40,743 nucleotides of DNA from Ophiocordyceps camponoti-saundersi (nom. inval.) (GCA_003339415.1 PDHQ01000301.1:1-40743), one strand, 5' to 3'; positions 20,650 through 32,646 are shown, counted from the first letter of the stretch. Notes: a model not told the origin generated them from the letters alone. Numbers and translations: made by a program.

Positions 20650-23600
20650 TAAATAAAAGAAAAGAAAAGTATTCTTTATTCTAAACTATAAGCTTTATTT
20701 ACTAAAATCCCCGTAATTTTAAATAACTTAGAACTAATAAATATATTAGTTAATAAAAGCTATAAGAGCTATTTTATAATATACTTATAGCTAATATAAG
20801 ATTTACGAATATTAACGGAAAGAATCCTAGCTTAATAAGTAAAAGGGGTAGTAATAAGTAAACTAAAAATATTAAATATCGCCTAGCTCTCGCTTAAAAT
20901 AAATAGCTTTAGTTAATTAATTATAATATATATAATATTAAATCTTAATTTCCTAATTATCCTTAGTAAGCCTTAGCTATAATATATAAAATCTTACTTA
21001 ATCCCTTATAAAGAATAAGTATAATATAGAGATTTATAATAATAAGTATAGGTTACTAATACTCGCTCTTAACTAATAAAGGAGATCTCGAATATTATAT
21101 ACCTTTATAGCTTAACTTTTATCTAAAAAGTAAGGAGAAGATAGAAGGAATTATACTAATAGAAAAAGGATCTTACGGAGTACTTAGAGATCCGAGCTAT
21201 AAAAGTTAAAAATATAGAAAAGGTATTATAAGATAAGATTCCCTTAATAGATAACTAATTATAAGAATATATCCTAATAGAATTCTATAATATATTTCCC
21301 CTTTTCTATAAATAGGAGGCGGATAAGTTAAACTTATATAAAAAAGGTATAAATTACTATATACCGCTTAAGAAAAAAATAAATAATAGAGAACCTTAGA
21401 TCCCGTTTAGCTCCTTTTATAGTATATTAAAGGAGAAATTACTTATCCTTAAGAAGATATTATAAGACCTCTTTTAGAAAGGCTTTATCTAACTTAAGAG
21501 CTCGCCCGTAAGTGCCCTAGTCCTCTTCGTAAAAAAACCCGGGGGAGGATTACGGTTTTATACGGATTTCCGCGTACTAAACGCGATTATAGTCCTAGAT
21601 AAATATCTACTCCCTTTACTTAGTAATACCTTTTAGTTATTAGCTAAGTTTTAATAGCTTATAAAGCTAGATATTATATAAGCTTTTTATAAAGTATAAA
21701 TTACTAAAGGAGAGGAATAGAAGATAGTATTTAGGACCTAGTATAGCTTTTTCGAATAAATAGTTACCTTATTTAAACTTATAAGAGCCCTTACTACTTT
21801 CTAAAAATATATTAATAGTATCTTCTAGCTATATCTTAATAAGTTTTATTTAGCCTATATAGATAATATAATTATTTACTTTAATAGTATTAAAAAGGAC
21901 TATTTTCGTAAGGTACGCCTAGTTTTTTATAAACTTTAAGAATATAAGCTTTATCTAAACTTAAATAAGTATAAATTTATAGTTAAGAAAGTAAAATACT
22001 TAAGGTTTATAATATTAGCGGGAGTTAAGCTTTAAGTAAACTTAAAAAAGATTAAGATAATTATTAACTAAGCTACGCTAACTTCCTTTAAGGGCTTTCG
22101 CGGATTCCTAAGTTTTGCTAACTTTTATCGACTCTTTATTACGGATTTTACCGGGGTAATAAAACTATTAATAAACTTAATAAAGAAAAGGGTTAAGTTT
22201 ATCTAAGGCTTAGATTAGGAATAAGCTTTTTAGAAAGTTAAGAATTTATTTATAAGGGCCCCTTTATTAGTAAAATAGAACTTTAAAAACTTTACGTTTT
22301 TAGAAATAGATATTAGCGCTTATACTATAGGAGGTTATCTTTATTAAAAATAAGATAGATAGAAATAACTAATAGCGTTCTTTTCTATAAAAATAAACGC
22401 GGCTAAATATAACTATCCTATATATAATAAAGAGATATTAACGATTATTAGATACTTAAAATAGTAATATGCTAAACTATATAGTTATAATAGCTTTAAT
22501 ATTATTACTAATTATAAGAACTTAGAATATCTTATAACTTACTAGCACCTTTCGGAATAATAAGCTTATTAGGCTAAGTACCTATTATAATTTAATTTTA
22601 AGATTTATTATTAACTTAGTAAATAAGCCGCGGTTTTAAACGCTCTTTCCTATAAGGATTAAGATAAACCCTTAACTACGGAGAAGGAGGACGCCCGCTT
22701 TATATAGATAATTCCCGAAAAAGCCTTATAATTTTACCTATAAGCGATAATAATCGATATTTCTAAGGACCTTACTAATATCCTAGAGGAGGAGGAAGGC
22801 GAAGATAGATAATAAGACGTAGGTATAGCTATAGAAAACGCTATAAATCTATAAAATAATATTTTACTAGAAACTCGAGTTTTCTTTAATAATAAGCTTT
22901 AGGAACTATAGAATAAGATAGTATTATAAGACTTAGTTTTCTAGGAAGTATATTAAGCTATAGTAAGGGGAGACCGCTTACTATCTCTAAAGCTATAACT
23001 TAAGGTTTAAATTATAAATTACTATATTAATATTAAAGGAAAACTACGTTTCTATAATAAGCTTTAGGTCCTAAGAGCCTTAGTTACTATAATAAAGGAC
23101 TTTAAGAAAGCACTAGCCTCCCCGCTTAATATATTATAGAATCGCCTTATTTAAATAATTTATAACTTAGCCTTAGTTAGTTACCTTAGAAAGGAAAGTA
23201 TAGTAGCCCTTATTACTTATAACTTTTTCTAGCTACTTTAATAATAATATATTTGCTAATTCCTTAGGAACTGCGATATTTACGGCAGAACTAAGGCTTA
23301 GAAATAATATTAAGCTACCCTTTTTAAGTTATTACCTACTTTAAATTAGTTTTATTAATATATATAAATAGACTTTATAATAGATTTCCCGCTTATAGAA
23401 CGCGGAAATAAGCACTTATAGGTAATTAAAAACTAACTTAGTAAAAAAATCTTACTTAAGCCGATACCCTTAATAAACGCTCCGCTTTATATAAAATAGT
23501 TTCTCTAGTATTTTATATAATTTTACTAGTAGCTAAGTACTATTATAAGTAATAGAGAAACTAACTAGATAGGCAAATTCTAAAGCTATTTTTACTAACT

Positions 23601-24532
23601 TTATAAGATTAATTAAATACTTAATATAGCTTACTACTTATAAACTAATAAAGGATATAAGAGGGTTAATTAAAATATATAAGCTTACCTCTAAGTAATA
23701 GTTTTTTATAACTAAGATAACTAGAATAAATAGCTTCTTATAGCCTAGCTTACGCTAAATAGTAAAGTCTATTTAGCTATAGAAATAACGCTATTTTTTA
23801 TAACTTATAAGTTTTAAGCTTTTATAATAATATTATTAAATTTAGATATTTTATAAATATTAATAAGGAATCTTAAGAGCTAGGCTAAGGACTTTATAAG
23901 ATAATTATAGTAAATAATAAACTTTTATTAAGTAGCTAATACTTTATCTTTATAAACTTAGGAGTTTTAAGCTAATAAGAATCGATAAGCGGCCGAATAT
24001 TTTAAAGTTAGCGATAAGGTTTAGCTTAATTTATATAATTTTCCTAGTATATAACTAAAGAAAAAGCTTAATTAGAAAAACGCTAAGTTTATAATAGCGT
24101 AAGTTATTAACTTTTCCTTTATTAAACTTATAAGATTACTAATAGAAGCTTATAATCGCTTTAGTATAGATTTATTAAAGAGGGCGGCCTTAGACCCCTT
24201 ACTTAGGTAGGAAATTACTAATTTATAGCCTTTTATAATACTAATTAACGGAGAGGAAAAATAGGAAATTAAAAAGATTTTTTTAGCTAAATAGAAGAAG
24301 GTAGGTAAAGGTAAAAGATAAGAGGTCTTCGTTAAATAGAAAGGTTATTAAGATCCGATATAGGAACTTTTAGCAGAACTTAAAAATATTACTACTCTTA
24401 ATCGCTTTAAGGCTTTATATAAACTAGCTATATATAATAATAGGCAAGTTATTAGGAAATATATAGTAAAATAGCTAGCGGAGAATTTATATTAAAAAGC
24501 GCACTTTTAAGCGCGGAAACCCCCCCCCCCCC
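20650..24532 (+). pseudogene. Gypsy-2 pol: protease, RT, RNase H, integrase, chromodomain
   Basis: Protease: ILVNKSYKSYFI at about 20,735-20,775 sits where the family has L-V-D-S-G-x-x. [21 protein letters not shown] at about 21,510-21,570, AYIDNIIIYF with the catalytic site at 21,856-21,867 (YIDN for YVDD), and GFRGFLSFANFYRLFI at about 22,090-22,135. RNase H: FLEIDISAYTIGG at about 22,300-22,340. Integrase occupies roughly 23,050-24,200. The chromodomain at about 24,245-24,420 reads INGEEK.EIKKIFLAK and then VFVK.KGY.DP, close to the classic V-K-W-K-G-Y motif. It ends at a 13-C run (24,520-24,532). Chromodomain integrases direct insertion to marked heterochromatin, consistent with this setting. 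Confidence 0.93.
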
Positions 24533-25140
24533 TTATAATACTTAATAACGCTACTTCTTTATAAATAACGACTCCCCGGCTAGATAACGGTAGCGGCGCG
24601 ATAGCGTTAGGGTTATTAGTTTAGCGGTAACGGTAATAAGTATAGCGGCGGCGGTAATAGCGGTATTACGCTTTAAAGTAATAACCTTTTCTTTTAATAT
24701 TAAAATATTAGCTAACCTTTTAGAGCTTAAAAGCTTATAAGGGGGGCGATATTAAAAATAGCGTAAATATACTTTTTAGATAAAATAAATTAGCTTTCTA
24801 TATTTTATATAGCGGGATTAAGGATATAAACTATTTAATAAAAAAAGTACTATTATATATAAGCTTAAGCTTAGCTAATATTATTAAAGCTTAAGCTACT
24901 ATAATCGCCGCCTAAATCGCTTTATTAGCCTTTATTATTATTAATAGATACTTAATATTAATAGTAATATACTATATTATATAAGCTAAAATTAAAAGCT
25001 AAGAAGCTAGCGTATAAGTTTAATATAAAAGTATATATTTTATATAAGATATATAAGGTTTTTATTTCCTTATATACCTTAGCGTTATAGCTTAGTTATA
25101 ATATTTATATCCCTATTTAATATAGCGAAGATATAAATAC
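24533..25140. other. Gypsy-2 3' region, proximal part, no gene seen
   Basis: This runs from the C-run to the start of the antisense frame. It holds a GC-richer stretch with GCGGTAATAG-type simple repeats (24,590-24,670) and otherwise AT-rich sequence. I see no domain. It is inside the element because LTRs enclose it. Confidence 0.6.
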
Positions 25141-25145
25141 TCTTA

Positions 25146-26080
25146 AAAAGCCCCTTTATTATTATTATTATTTTCCTTATCCTCGCTTTTATTATTATTT
25201 TTATTATTAATAGGGCTAGTAGCAGGGGCGGGAGGAGGAGAAAAAGAGGGAGCGGGAATAGGGGCGGCGACGGCTACGGCGGCGGGGATAGGAGTCTTAG
25301 CCTAAGATATCTTCTTCCGCGAGATAAGCTACGGAAAATATAATATTAATAAAAAGCTACTAGTTAGGTTAGGCAAAGACTTATTATAATAAAAAGAGAA
25401 GATAGGGAAAGCTAATAAGGGGCCTAAAGCTAAGAGCTTCTCCGTATAATAACTTAAGAAATACCTAATAATATTAATAGCGCGTTTCTCTATAACTTAA
25501 ATATAGGTTTAACGAGTTTTATATAGTAAGCTATTAGTAAAATTAAGAAAAAGGCTTACCTAAAAAGATAGAGGAGGAGAAGTAAAAAAAGAAAAAGGAG
25601 AAAAAGGGGGCTTAGAATAATAATAATCCTCCGGGGCTAATTAGCGGCTATAATAGCTATCGAACTAAATATTAAAAGCTAGGAAATCCGCCTCTAAACT
25701 AAGGCCCCTATTATCGCCCTTAATATTAGCGTTATCTTTATCTTTATCGCCGTTTTTATTATTATTACTATTATTACTCTTATTATTCTTATTATCTTTA
25801 TTAGCGATAGCGGTAGCGGTAAAGTTAGCGGCGGCGCTAGTAGTAGCGGTAATATTTTAAAGATAACTATTATACTTACTAGGCTAAGATATCCCTATTA
25901 GTAGGAAAAACGTTAGTATAATTAAACCCGCGGAATAAGTAGCGGATTTCCTTATTAATAATAATAATAATAATAATATTAATAATAATAATAATAATAA
26001 CGATAAGGCTATAGAAAGAAAAAAGGAAGGAATAAAAAGTTTAATAGGTAAGCGCTATAAAAGCTATAGAAAAGTGGGGC
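25146..26080 (-). pseudogene. Antisense reading frame in the 3' region of Gypsy-2, unknown protein
   Basis: On the minus strand a single phase can be read for about 300 codons. It starts with a run of Leu codons from a TTA repeat (25,950-26,000), which could be a hydrophobic signal or membrane segment. It continues through ILTFFLLIGIS and then Asn/Thr/Ala-rich sequence (NITATTSAAANFTATA), an Asn/Lys/Asp-rich segment, SLEADFLAFNI, and a Pro/Ala-rich stretch (IPAPSFSPPPAPATS). It ends with KENNNNNKGAF and a stop near 25,146. Only about ten stops occur, all TAA/TAG where Gln/Trp codons could have been. Low-complexity trinucleotide repeats stay open by nature, so part of this could be accidental. 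It is not a recognised gag, pol or env domain. Confidence 0.45.
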
Positions 26081-26142
26081 GGGCTAGTAGAAAATCTTTT
26101 ACCTAGCCTTACCGTATATTATATAACGGATCCCGCACTTAT

Positions 26143-26162
26143 AGGAGAGGGAAGGGACCTTA
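26143..26162 (+). other. Gypsy-2 polypurine tract
   Basis: A purine-rich run (GGAGAGGGAAGGGA) followed by CCTTA abuts the 3' LTR at 26,163. Its composition and position fit the plus-strand DNA primer, although five bases separate it from the LTR start. Confidence 0.7.
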
Positions 26163-26462
26163 TATTAAGGTCTAGCCCTTATATTATATTTAAGTTATAA
26201 ACTTAAATATTAAACTTATAGATTAGCCTTACGATTAAATAATAAGGCTGCCGCTATCTAGCTTAGAGGCCTATAGCGGAAAGATTAAATAGAATAGAAC
26301 GGGAAAGATAGTTAAACGGGAAGGCAAATAGGCTTTAAAGGAAAGAGCGGTATATATAGCTATTTAGCACGCTAGAGTGCGGCTTCCTTAGAAGCTCTCT
26401 ATACGTGATTATTATTATATATAGCCTAGCAAATAAGCATCCCTTTAACTAGTCCCTTAATA
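26163..26462 (+). repeat. Gypsy-2 3' LTR
   Basis: This is the 300-bp partner of 18,851-19,150, with identical ends, followed by the target duplication TTTAC (26,463-26,467). Compared stretch by stretch, the differences are C/T or G/A. Confidence 0.95.
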
Positions 26463-26467
26463 TTTAC

Positions 26468-29460
26468 CTTAACCTTAGCCTAATAGCTACTCTTTTATAT
26501 AATAATTTTAACCTTTATTACCCTTTTTAAAATTATTATAAATAGTCTTTTTTTAGAATATCTAACTTTCTTAAGCTAATAACTAGCCTCTAACTTAGAC
26601 TCTTTACGCTCCTAAGTAAAGTTACTTAGGAAATATATAATAAGTAAATTAGAATTATTAACTTAGCTTAAGCTACGCCTAATTACTAAGTAATATATTT
26701 AAAGAATAATTTAAACCTTATTAGCTTTAATTATACCTTATAAATCGTCCTTATTAATATTAATCTTTACCTTAATATAACTTTAACTAAAATATAGCGT
26801 TTTTTTTTACCTAAATATCTTTATAGCTAAAGTATAAAACTATTTTAAACCGAACTTATATTTTATTATAATACTTAAAAAGCTTAAAAATATAATTATT
26901 TTATTTTATTATTAGCTAAAAATAATAATATAAATAATAATACTAATATATATTTAAACTTACCTTATAGCGTAAAATTAGTAAAACTAAGTAATAGCTA
27001 TTATTATAATAATTATAAAAAAAGCTTAGCGCTATTAGTATACTAATCTTACTAACTCTTATTACTAAGATTACTAAAAAGTAATAAAGGTATAAAAGTT
27101 AATAATTAGCGCGGTATATTATAACGCTTAGCGTAACTTCCTTAATAATATCTCCGCGAAATTATTAACTTTTTAAATTATAAAATATTAAGCCTAGCTA
27201 TAAAGCTAGGCCGCGCTTAAGCTAATATATATCTTTATATTTAAAAAAATTTAAAGTTAATATTAGTAATTATTTTCTTTAATAAGGTAACTTTACTTAG
27301 CTAATAGTTTTTCTTAGCTTTTACTAATTTAGCCCCTTTACTTACTTTAAATAATCTTTTCCCTTTTTTTATATTAAGCGTACTATTATTACTAAAAATA
27401 TTTACTTTACCTTTTTCTTAATCGCTTCTTAGAAATTAGCTAGCCTTAATAAGATTCTAATTAAGTTTCTAAAAAGATATAAACCCCCCCTTATCTAAGT
27501 TTTCTAAAAAATCTTCTAAAGTTATATTAATAATAGTTATTTTTTATTATAATTTAAAATATTTAATATTATAATTATTTAAAAAATAAATAAATTACTA
27601 GCTATATATTATACTTTTAGTAAATATAAGCTAATTTTACTCCTTAATATAATAGGAAAAGTCTTAAAAATAATTATAGCTAGGAAAATTATATTAATAG
27701 CGGATAAGGCTTAAATCCTCTCTAATAGCTAAATAAGTAATAGATTATAGCGCTTTACTAATATAGCGGTCTTTATATTTACTAAAATAATTAAAATAAT
27801 TTAAAACTAAAGCGGTAGCGCCTTACTCTTTTTACTAAACTTTACTAAAGCTTTTAACTATATCTCCTATAATAAGTTAATTATTATTATAAATTACCTA
27901 AGCTTCTCTAAATAAGTTATAGTATTTATTTAATTATATTTTATAAATTATATTTTAAAACTTAAGTTTAATTATAAACTTAGTAATACTTTCTCGATTT
28001 AGTAAAGGGTCTCTTAAAAGTTTCTTATATTACTAGTCCTTTTCCTCTTATATATATCCTTATTATATTAACGCTTAAACTTAATATTAAGTTTCCTTAT
28101 AGTAAAGTTTATAAATAATATTAATATTTTTAATATTAGATATAATAAAGCTTAGGTATTACTTTAACTTAAGCGTATATAGCGAATTTATAAATAATAA
28201 GCTTTAGAATATAAAATAACTTTTTAGCTAGCTAAAAGTAAGTTAATATATTTTATAAAAATAAGAATAGTAAATATAACTAAGCTTTAGCTTAAAGCTA
28301 TAATAGTATAACTAATATAAAAAGCGTAACTTTTAAAAATTTAATTATATTATAAGCTATATTAGAAATCTTACTTTTTAAAACTTACCGCTAAGCTTAA
28401 GCGCTAATACCTAGCTTTTACTAAAATTATAGCGTTAATATAAAGCTATATTTTATTAAGAGTAAAGGAAGTTTATATTAAAGCTATTAAATTAGCTATT
28501 ATATTTAATATAACTTAGTTTACCTTATTTATATAGTTAAGGGGGATATTATATAGCTTTATTATAAAAGCCTTAGCTATAAAATAATTTAAGTACTTTT
28601 AGGTTATTATTAGGGCTTATAAAGCTACCTTTATTTACTATATTAAAGCGAAGTCTTTTATCTTACCTCTTAACTTTTATCTTACTTATTATATAATTTA
28701 TACTTATTACCGCTTATAATATATTAGAATAGTAAACCTTATCTATATTATAGTAAAAAAGGGGGCTAAATAAGTATATTATAGATATAAAGGACGCCCT
28801 TATTAAAGGAGATATTAAGTATTATAAAACTTAGAGAAATTCTATATAATATAAACTAGCCCCGAGCTAGCGGTAAGATATAAGTAACGCGACTTTAATA
28901 CTTAACTTTACGATAAATAGCTCCTTTACTAATATTTTAAGAAGGGAAAGTTAAAGAAATATAAGTAATTATATAGCTATTTTATAAATAAGCTATTATA
29001 ACTTAAAGCTAGCTCCGCTTTTTATATATATAAAGAACTCCTTAAGTTTATTAATATAATATTTATATAGCTTAAGATTAGATATATTAAACTTAATTCG
29101 TTTTTTTAGGATTATAAGGTACCCGGGGTAATATTAAGGTAGTGCTTTTATAATAATAGTAATAAAATAATCCCTTATATTTTTATTAACTATATTTTTA
29201 CTTATAAAGATAAGCCCCTTTTTAATACTAACTAATATTTAATATAAGATTAGTAAGACCTTACTAAGGCGCTTAATAACTTATAATTTATAGCGTAACT
29301 TATATATTAGTTTTTTTTACTAAAAAAGCTTTACTAATTTAACCTTATATTATTATTATATAAAGAGAAGGAGAATAGAGATATTAACCTTAGCGCGGAT
29401 ATATAATAATTACTATATAATAATATACTTATATTTTTTACTTTACTAATTACTTACCTA
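26468..29460 (+). mobile_element. Tad1-like LINE (non-LTR retrotransposon), RIP-inactivated
   Basis: Plus-strand reading from about 27,660 gives a non-LTR reverse transcriptase. ALLFLLNFTKAFNYISYNKL at about 27,815-27,875 matches the L-L-L-D-x-x-x-A-F-D-x-V-x-H-x-x-L block. RVS.KFLILLVLFLLY at about 28,010-28,050 matches G-x-P-Q-G-S-P-x-S-P-x-L-F. VKFINNINI at about 28,105-28,130 is where the catalytic F-V-D-D stands. ALEYKITF.LAKSKLIYF at about 28,205-28,255 matches the F-x-x-x-K-x-E-x-x-x-F block of fungal Tad1 elements. An endonuclease should precede it (26,500-27,400) and an RNase H could follow, but I did not resolve either. The 3' end is not fixed. Stops are of the RIP type. Confidence 0.8.
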
Positions 29461-29529
29461 GCTTTAAGTTTTAACTGCCTTAACTATATATAAAAAACTA
29501 ATTTAACTACGCGAAGCGTAGAATATTTA

Positions 29530-30060
29530 TAATTATTATAGCTATAGCTATAGCTATAGCTATATTTATATCCTTACTTATATTTATAACTTAGAATAGG
29601 AGTTACTAGCTTTTACTATTCTTTATTAAATATAATATAGTTATTAGCTAATATTATAAAATTTTTATTATTAAAACGCTTATTAATAAGATTATCTTAA
29701 ATAGGACTAAAAATCTCCTTATAAGGAGGCGGATTAGTAATATTATAAGCGCTTATAGCGCTTTTAATAATAGCGGGAGCTTCCTTTCTAGCGGGAGCGG
29801 GAGTAATATTAAGTATAATAAACTTATTAGCTTCTAACTCTAACTTAGACTTAATAAGTACCGGAGCGGAAAAGGTTCTAATTATAAGTAAAGAAATAAT
29901 AAAAATAAGAGGGCGGTTATAAGGCGAAAAAGTCCCTTATAAAGCTACCTTATTCTTAGCTATATAGTAAATATAGCGTAACTTATTTATCGCTTAGTTA
30001 TAAAAGTTAATTAATTATATATAAAAAATACGCTATTTCTAAGTTTAAGCTATAATAACT
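29530..30060 (-). pseudogene. Degenerate minus-strand reading frame, unknown product
   Basis: One minus-strand phase reads about 150 codons with few stops (roughly 5%, below what TA-rich noncoding DNA here shows). It includes AKNKVAL.GTFSPYNRPL at about 29,920-29,970, TFSAPVLIKSKLELEANKF at about 29,820-29,880 and a Pro/Ala-rich NITPAPARKEAPAI at about 29,770-29,815. The frame ends in a Tyr-Ser repeat encoded by the TATAGC microsatellite at 29,537-29,564. I do not recognise the family. It could be a gag/ORF1-type protein or a DNA-transposon protein. It lies next to the LINE but on the opposite strand. Confidence 0.35.
29537..29564. repeat. (TATAGC)n microsatellite
   Basis: About four and a half copies of the hexamer TATAGC. 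It may be the tail of the adjacent LINE or part of the minus-strand frame, in which it encodes Tyr-Ser repeats. Confidence 0.85.
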
Positions 30061-30070
30061 ATAATAAGTT

Positions 30071-30096
30071 AGTTAATATTAGTTAATATTAGTTAA
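30071..30096. repeat. Short 10-bp tandem repeat (AGTTAATATT)
   Basis: Two full copies and a partial third copy of AGTTAATATT. No function is evident. Confidence 0.8.
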
Positions 30097-30262
30097 ACTT
30101 TTAGTTATTTTAATAATAAAATCTTTACTAAAAGTAAAAAGTAATAAGCTTTAAAATAGTATATAGCTAGCGGCCGCTTAAATAACTTAATTAGCGTAAA
30201 AGTTATTATAATATATAATAGCGTAAGTTTCCTTAACGCGCTAAATAGTATTTTTCTATTAC

Positions 30263-30377
30263 TTTTATTAATATAAGACTTACTTTAAACTTACTATAAC
30301 TTTAATTTTAACTTATTAACTAAAAGTTATAATTAAAGCTTAGCTTATAAGCTACCTTAACTATAGCGCAAATAGCT
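30263..30377 (+). repeat. 115-bp dispersed repeat, copy A
   Basis: This aligns over about 115 bp with 37,477-37,591 (shared core AAAGCTTAGCTTATAAGCTACC). Nearly every difference is C to T or G to A, with this copy the more AT-shifted. It flanks the block containing two RX copies. The repeat family is unknown; both copies could be fragments of the same larger element. Confidence 0.7.
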
Positions 30378-30655
30378 TTTATTATAGCGAAATTAGTAAT
30401 TAGCTTATACTTAATATAATTATTTATATACTTTATATAAAATATACTAAGCTAATCTATTTTAACTATTAGTAAGTTTAGGCGCGTACTAAAGCTAAAT
30501 ATTTACTATATTATACTTAATAAAAATTTTTTAAAACTTATAAGCGTACTAATATAACTAATATAAAATATATTATAAAAGTAATCTCTTTCGATAAGTA
30601 TTTTACTTCTAGTATAAGTTAGCTATAAATAATATATATACTTATAAAAACTATT
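30378..30655. other. AT-rich spacer, nothing identified
   Basis: This is RIP-affected sequence between the 115-bp repeat and the target duplication of RX copy 3. No gene or repeat unit is recognised. Confidence 0.5.
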
Positions 30656-30671
30656 TATATAATTAATTTTA
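30656..30671. repeat. Left 16-bp target duplication of RX copy 3
   Basis: TATATAATTAATTTTA is identical to 32,529-32,544 and directly abuts the first RX base. Confidence 0.85.
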
Positions 30672-32528
30672 ACTTTTATATATTTTATAAACTCCGCGCT
30701 TATAGCGACGCGGATATAAACTTCTTATTTTTATATTATAAGCAGACTCTGCTCCCTTTATTACCTTATAATAATAGCTAGCCGCGCTTAGAGTAACTTT
30801 TAGGGGGAGGGTAACGGTATATAAGTTAATCGTAACTATAAAAACTTTTTACTTAGAATATAGCTTTATTTTAAATTATAATAATCTTAAACTTAAAAGT
30901 TTATTATACTTATTACCTTATTAAAAGCTAAGGTAAATATTAGTAAGATTATTTTAAAAGATATTTTTATCTTTATATAAGTAATTATTAAATAAATAGC
31001 GAAGTCTAAAAAAGTTTAGGGAGATACCCCCTTTACTCTAACTTTATTAGTTAGTAATATCTCCTTAGTTATTATAGCCGCGGTTTCTTCTTTTTTCTAT
31101 AGCTTTAGGGGGAGCGGAACTCCTTTAATATAAGCTATAGTTATAGCTAGGGCGCTAATTAAAACTATTAATAAATAAGTTTTTAAGTAATATAAGCGAT
31201 AGCTTATAATTTATTCTAACTTTATAGCTATTTTACTCTAAGTTTAAGGCTTTAAGATAATTATAATAAATATTAATTATAAACTTTATAAGTAAAGCTA
31301 AGCTTTTATAATAAGGAAATTACTTAATAACGATATTATAATAATATTTTAAGATATTATTTATAAGCTTTAGTTTAATTTAAAATAGCTTTATATTATT
31401 TTTAAAAAAAGGTATACTTAATTAGTAAAAATTATATTTTTATTATAAAAAAAGTATTAATATAAGCTTTATAATAAGGCGGTAAGGAAGCTTTTTAGAA
31501 AAAGATTAAGTTATTAAATAAGGTTTTAGTAATATAATTATATATAAAAAATATTATTTTAAAACTTAGCGGAGTTTTTTAGTAATTATTATTAATAGCG
31601 TAGCGGATATAAATTAAATTTATAATAAAAATATAATAATATAAGTAAAGATTTTTAACGCTAAATTATATATATTAAAAGTTTAATTTTAATAATATTT
31701 TAAATACTACTAACTTAAATATATCGCTAAATATTATATAATAAAGCTATAATATAATAAATATTTTACCGCTTTATATATAAAAAGTAAATCTACTTAT
31801 TTTATAGCTTATAAGAAAAGATTATATTATTACTTTTTTTATTAAGGGTCTTACTTTAAGTAAAGTTAACTTTACTTTAAAATAAAAGTAATATAGGACT
31901 AGGCGAAGGATATATATATTACCTAACCTTAAAAGTTTATAAACCGGAACTCCGTATATATTACCCCTCCTCCTCCCCCTCTAGCGCTAATTAGAAATTA
32001 GTAATAGCTAGGGTAAAAACGCTAAAAAGCGAATATAATAATACCTTTTTTACTAATTTTAACTCCGTACTTATTTATAGCTCTATTATAATAATTTAGT
32101 TATTTTTTAGAACTAGCTATTATAGGGTTTATTATAAGATAGTAAAACTTTTATATATTCTTAAGCTATGCTAATAAAGCTTTAATAAATTAGATTATTA
32201 AGGCTACTTTAATTAAATATAAGGTTTTAGTTTATAGCGATAATAATAGCTAAGAGGATAAGTAAGCTATATAAACTTTATACCGGACTTAGTTTATATA
32301 TACTCTTATTACCGCGAAGTCCGCTTTAAGGGAAATATTAGCTTCTAAATTACTAATTAATACTTAATTTATTAAATATATAAAATACCGGGTATAAGTA
32401 AGGTTTAACTTAAAGCTAAGGTAATGCTTAAAGGGAGGGTTTTACTTTAAGTTCTCTAGTTTTTCCCTTTTTTAGAATATATATAAGATAGTTCTCAGCT
32501 ATATAAGGTATACTAGTATATAAATTAT
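30672..32528 (+). mobile_element. RX repeat copy 3 (1,857 bp, perfect 16-bp target duplication)
   Basis: This is the best-bounded RX copy. Identical 16-bp sequences at 30,656-30,671 and 32,529-32,544 directly flank it. It begins ACTTTTATATATTTTA and ends TATAAATTAT with a short (ATT) tail. It carries the same landmarks in the same order as copy 1: the GC-rich CGCGCTTATAGCGACGCGG block at about 30,693-30,713, the TTAGCTTATAATTTATT region, and the CTCTAGCGCTAATTAGAAA block at about 31,979-31,997. It is more AT-rich than copy 1, that is, more heavily RIP-mutated. No coding domain is recognised. Confidence 0.85.
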
Positions 32529-32544
32529 TATATAATTAATTTTA
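32529..32544. repeat. Right 16-bp target duplication of RX copy 3
   Basis: TATATAATTAATTTTA directly follows the RX tail and is identical to 30,656-30,671. Confidence 0.85.
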
Positions 32545-32646
32545 TTAAGATTATTAATTTAATTATAGCTTGCTTATACTAGTAAAAGTAACCCCCCCCT
32601 CTCTTATATATTTTAAAGCTTTAAGTTATTAATTTATAAAAATAAC

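Larger units (their letters stand above)
18851..26462 (+). mobile_element. Gypsy-2: complete chromodomain Ty3/Gypsy element with an extra 3' region
   Basis: Two 300-bp LTRs (18,851-19,150 and 26,163-26,462) begin TATTAAGG and end CCCTTAATA, and the element is flanked by the 5-bp duplication TTTAC (18,846-18,850 and 26,463-26,467). The total length is 7,612 bp. On the plus strand the order is gag, protease, RT, RNase H, integrase, chromodomain, ending near 24,520. About 1.6 kb of further sequence precedes the 3' LTR and carries an antisense reading frame. A purine tract (GGAGAGGGAAGGGA, about 26,143-26,157) lies just before the 3' LTR. The LTR differences I compared are all transitions. All coding parts carry RIP-type stops, so the element is dead. 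Confidence 0.95.

Noticed and set aside
24520..24532. The 13-C run as a frameshift or structural signal
   Set aside because: It lies after the chromodomain at the end of the dead pol frame. A homopolymer run is also prone to length error, so no functional meaning can be supported.
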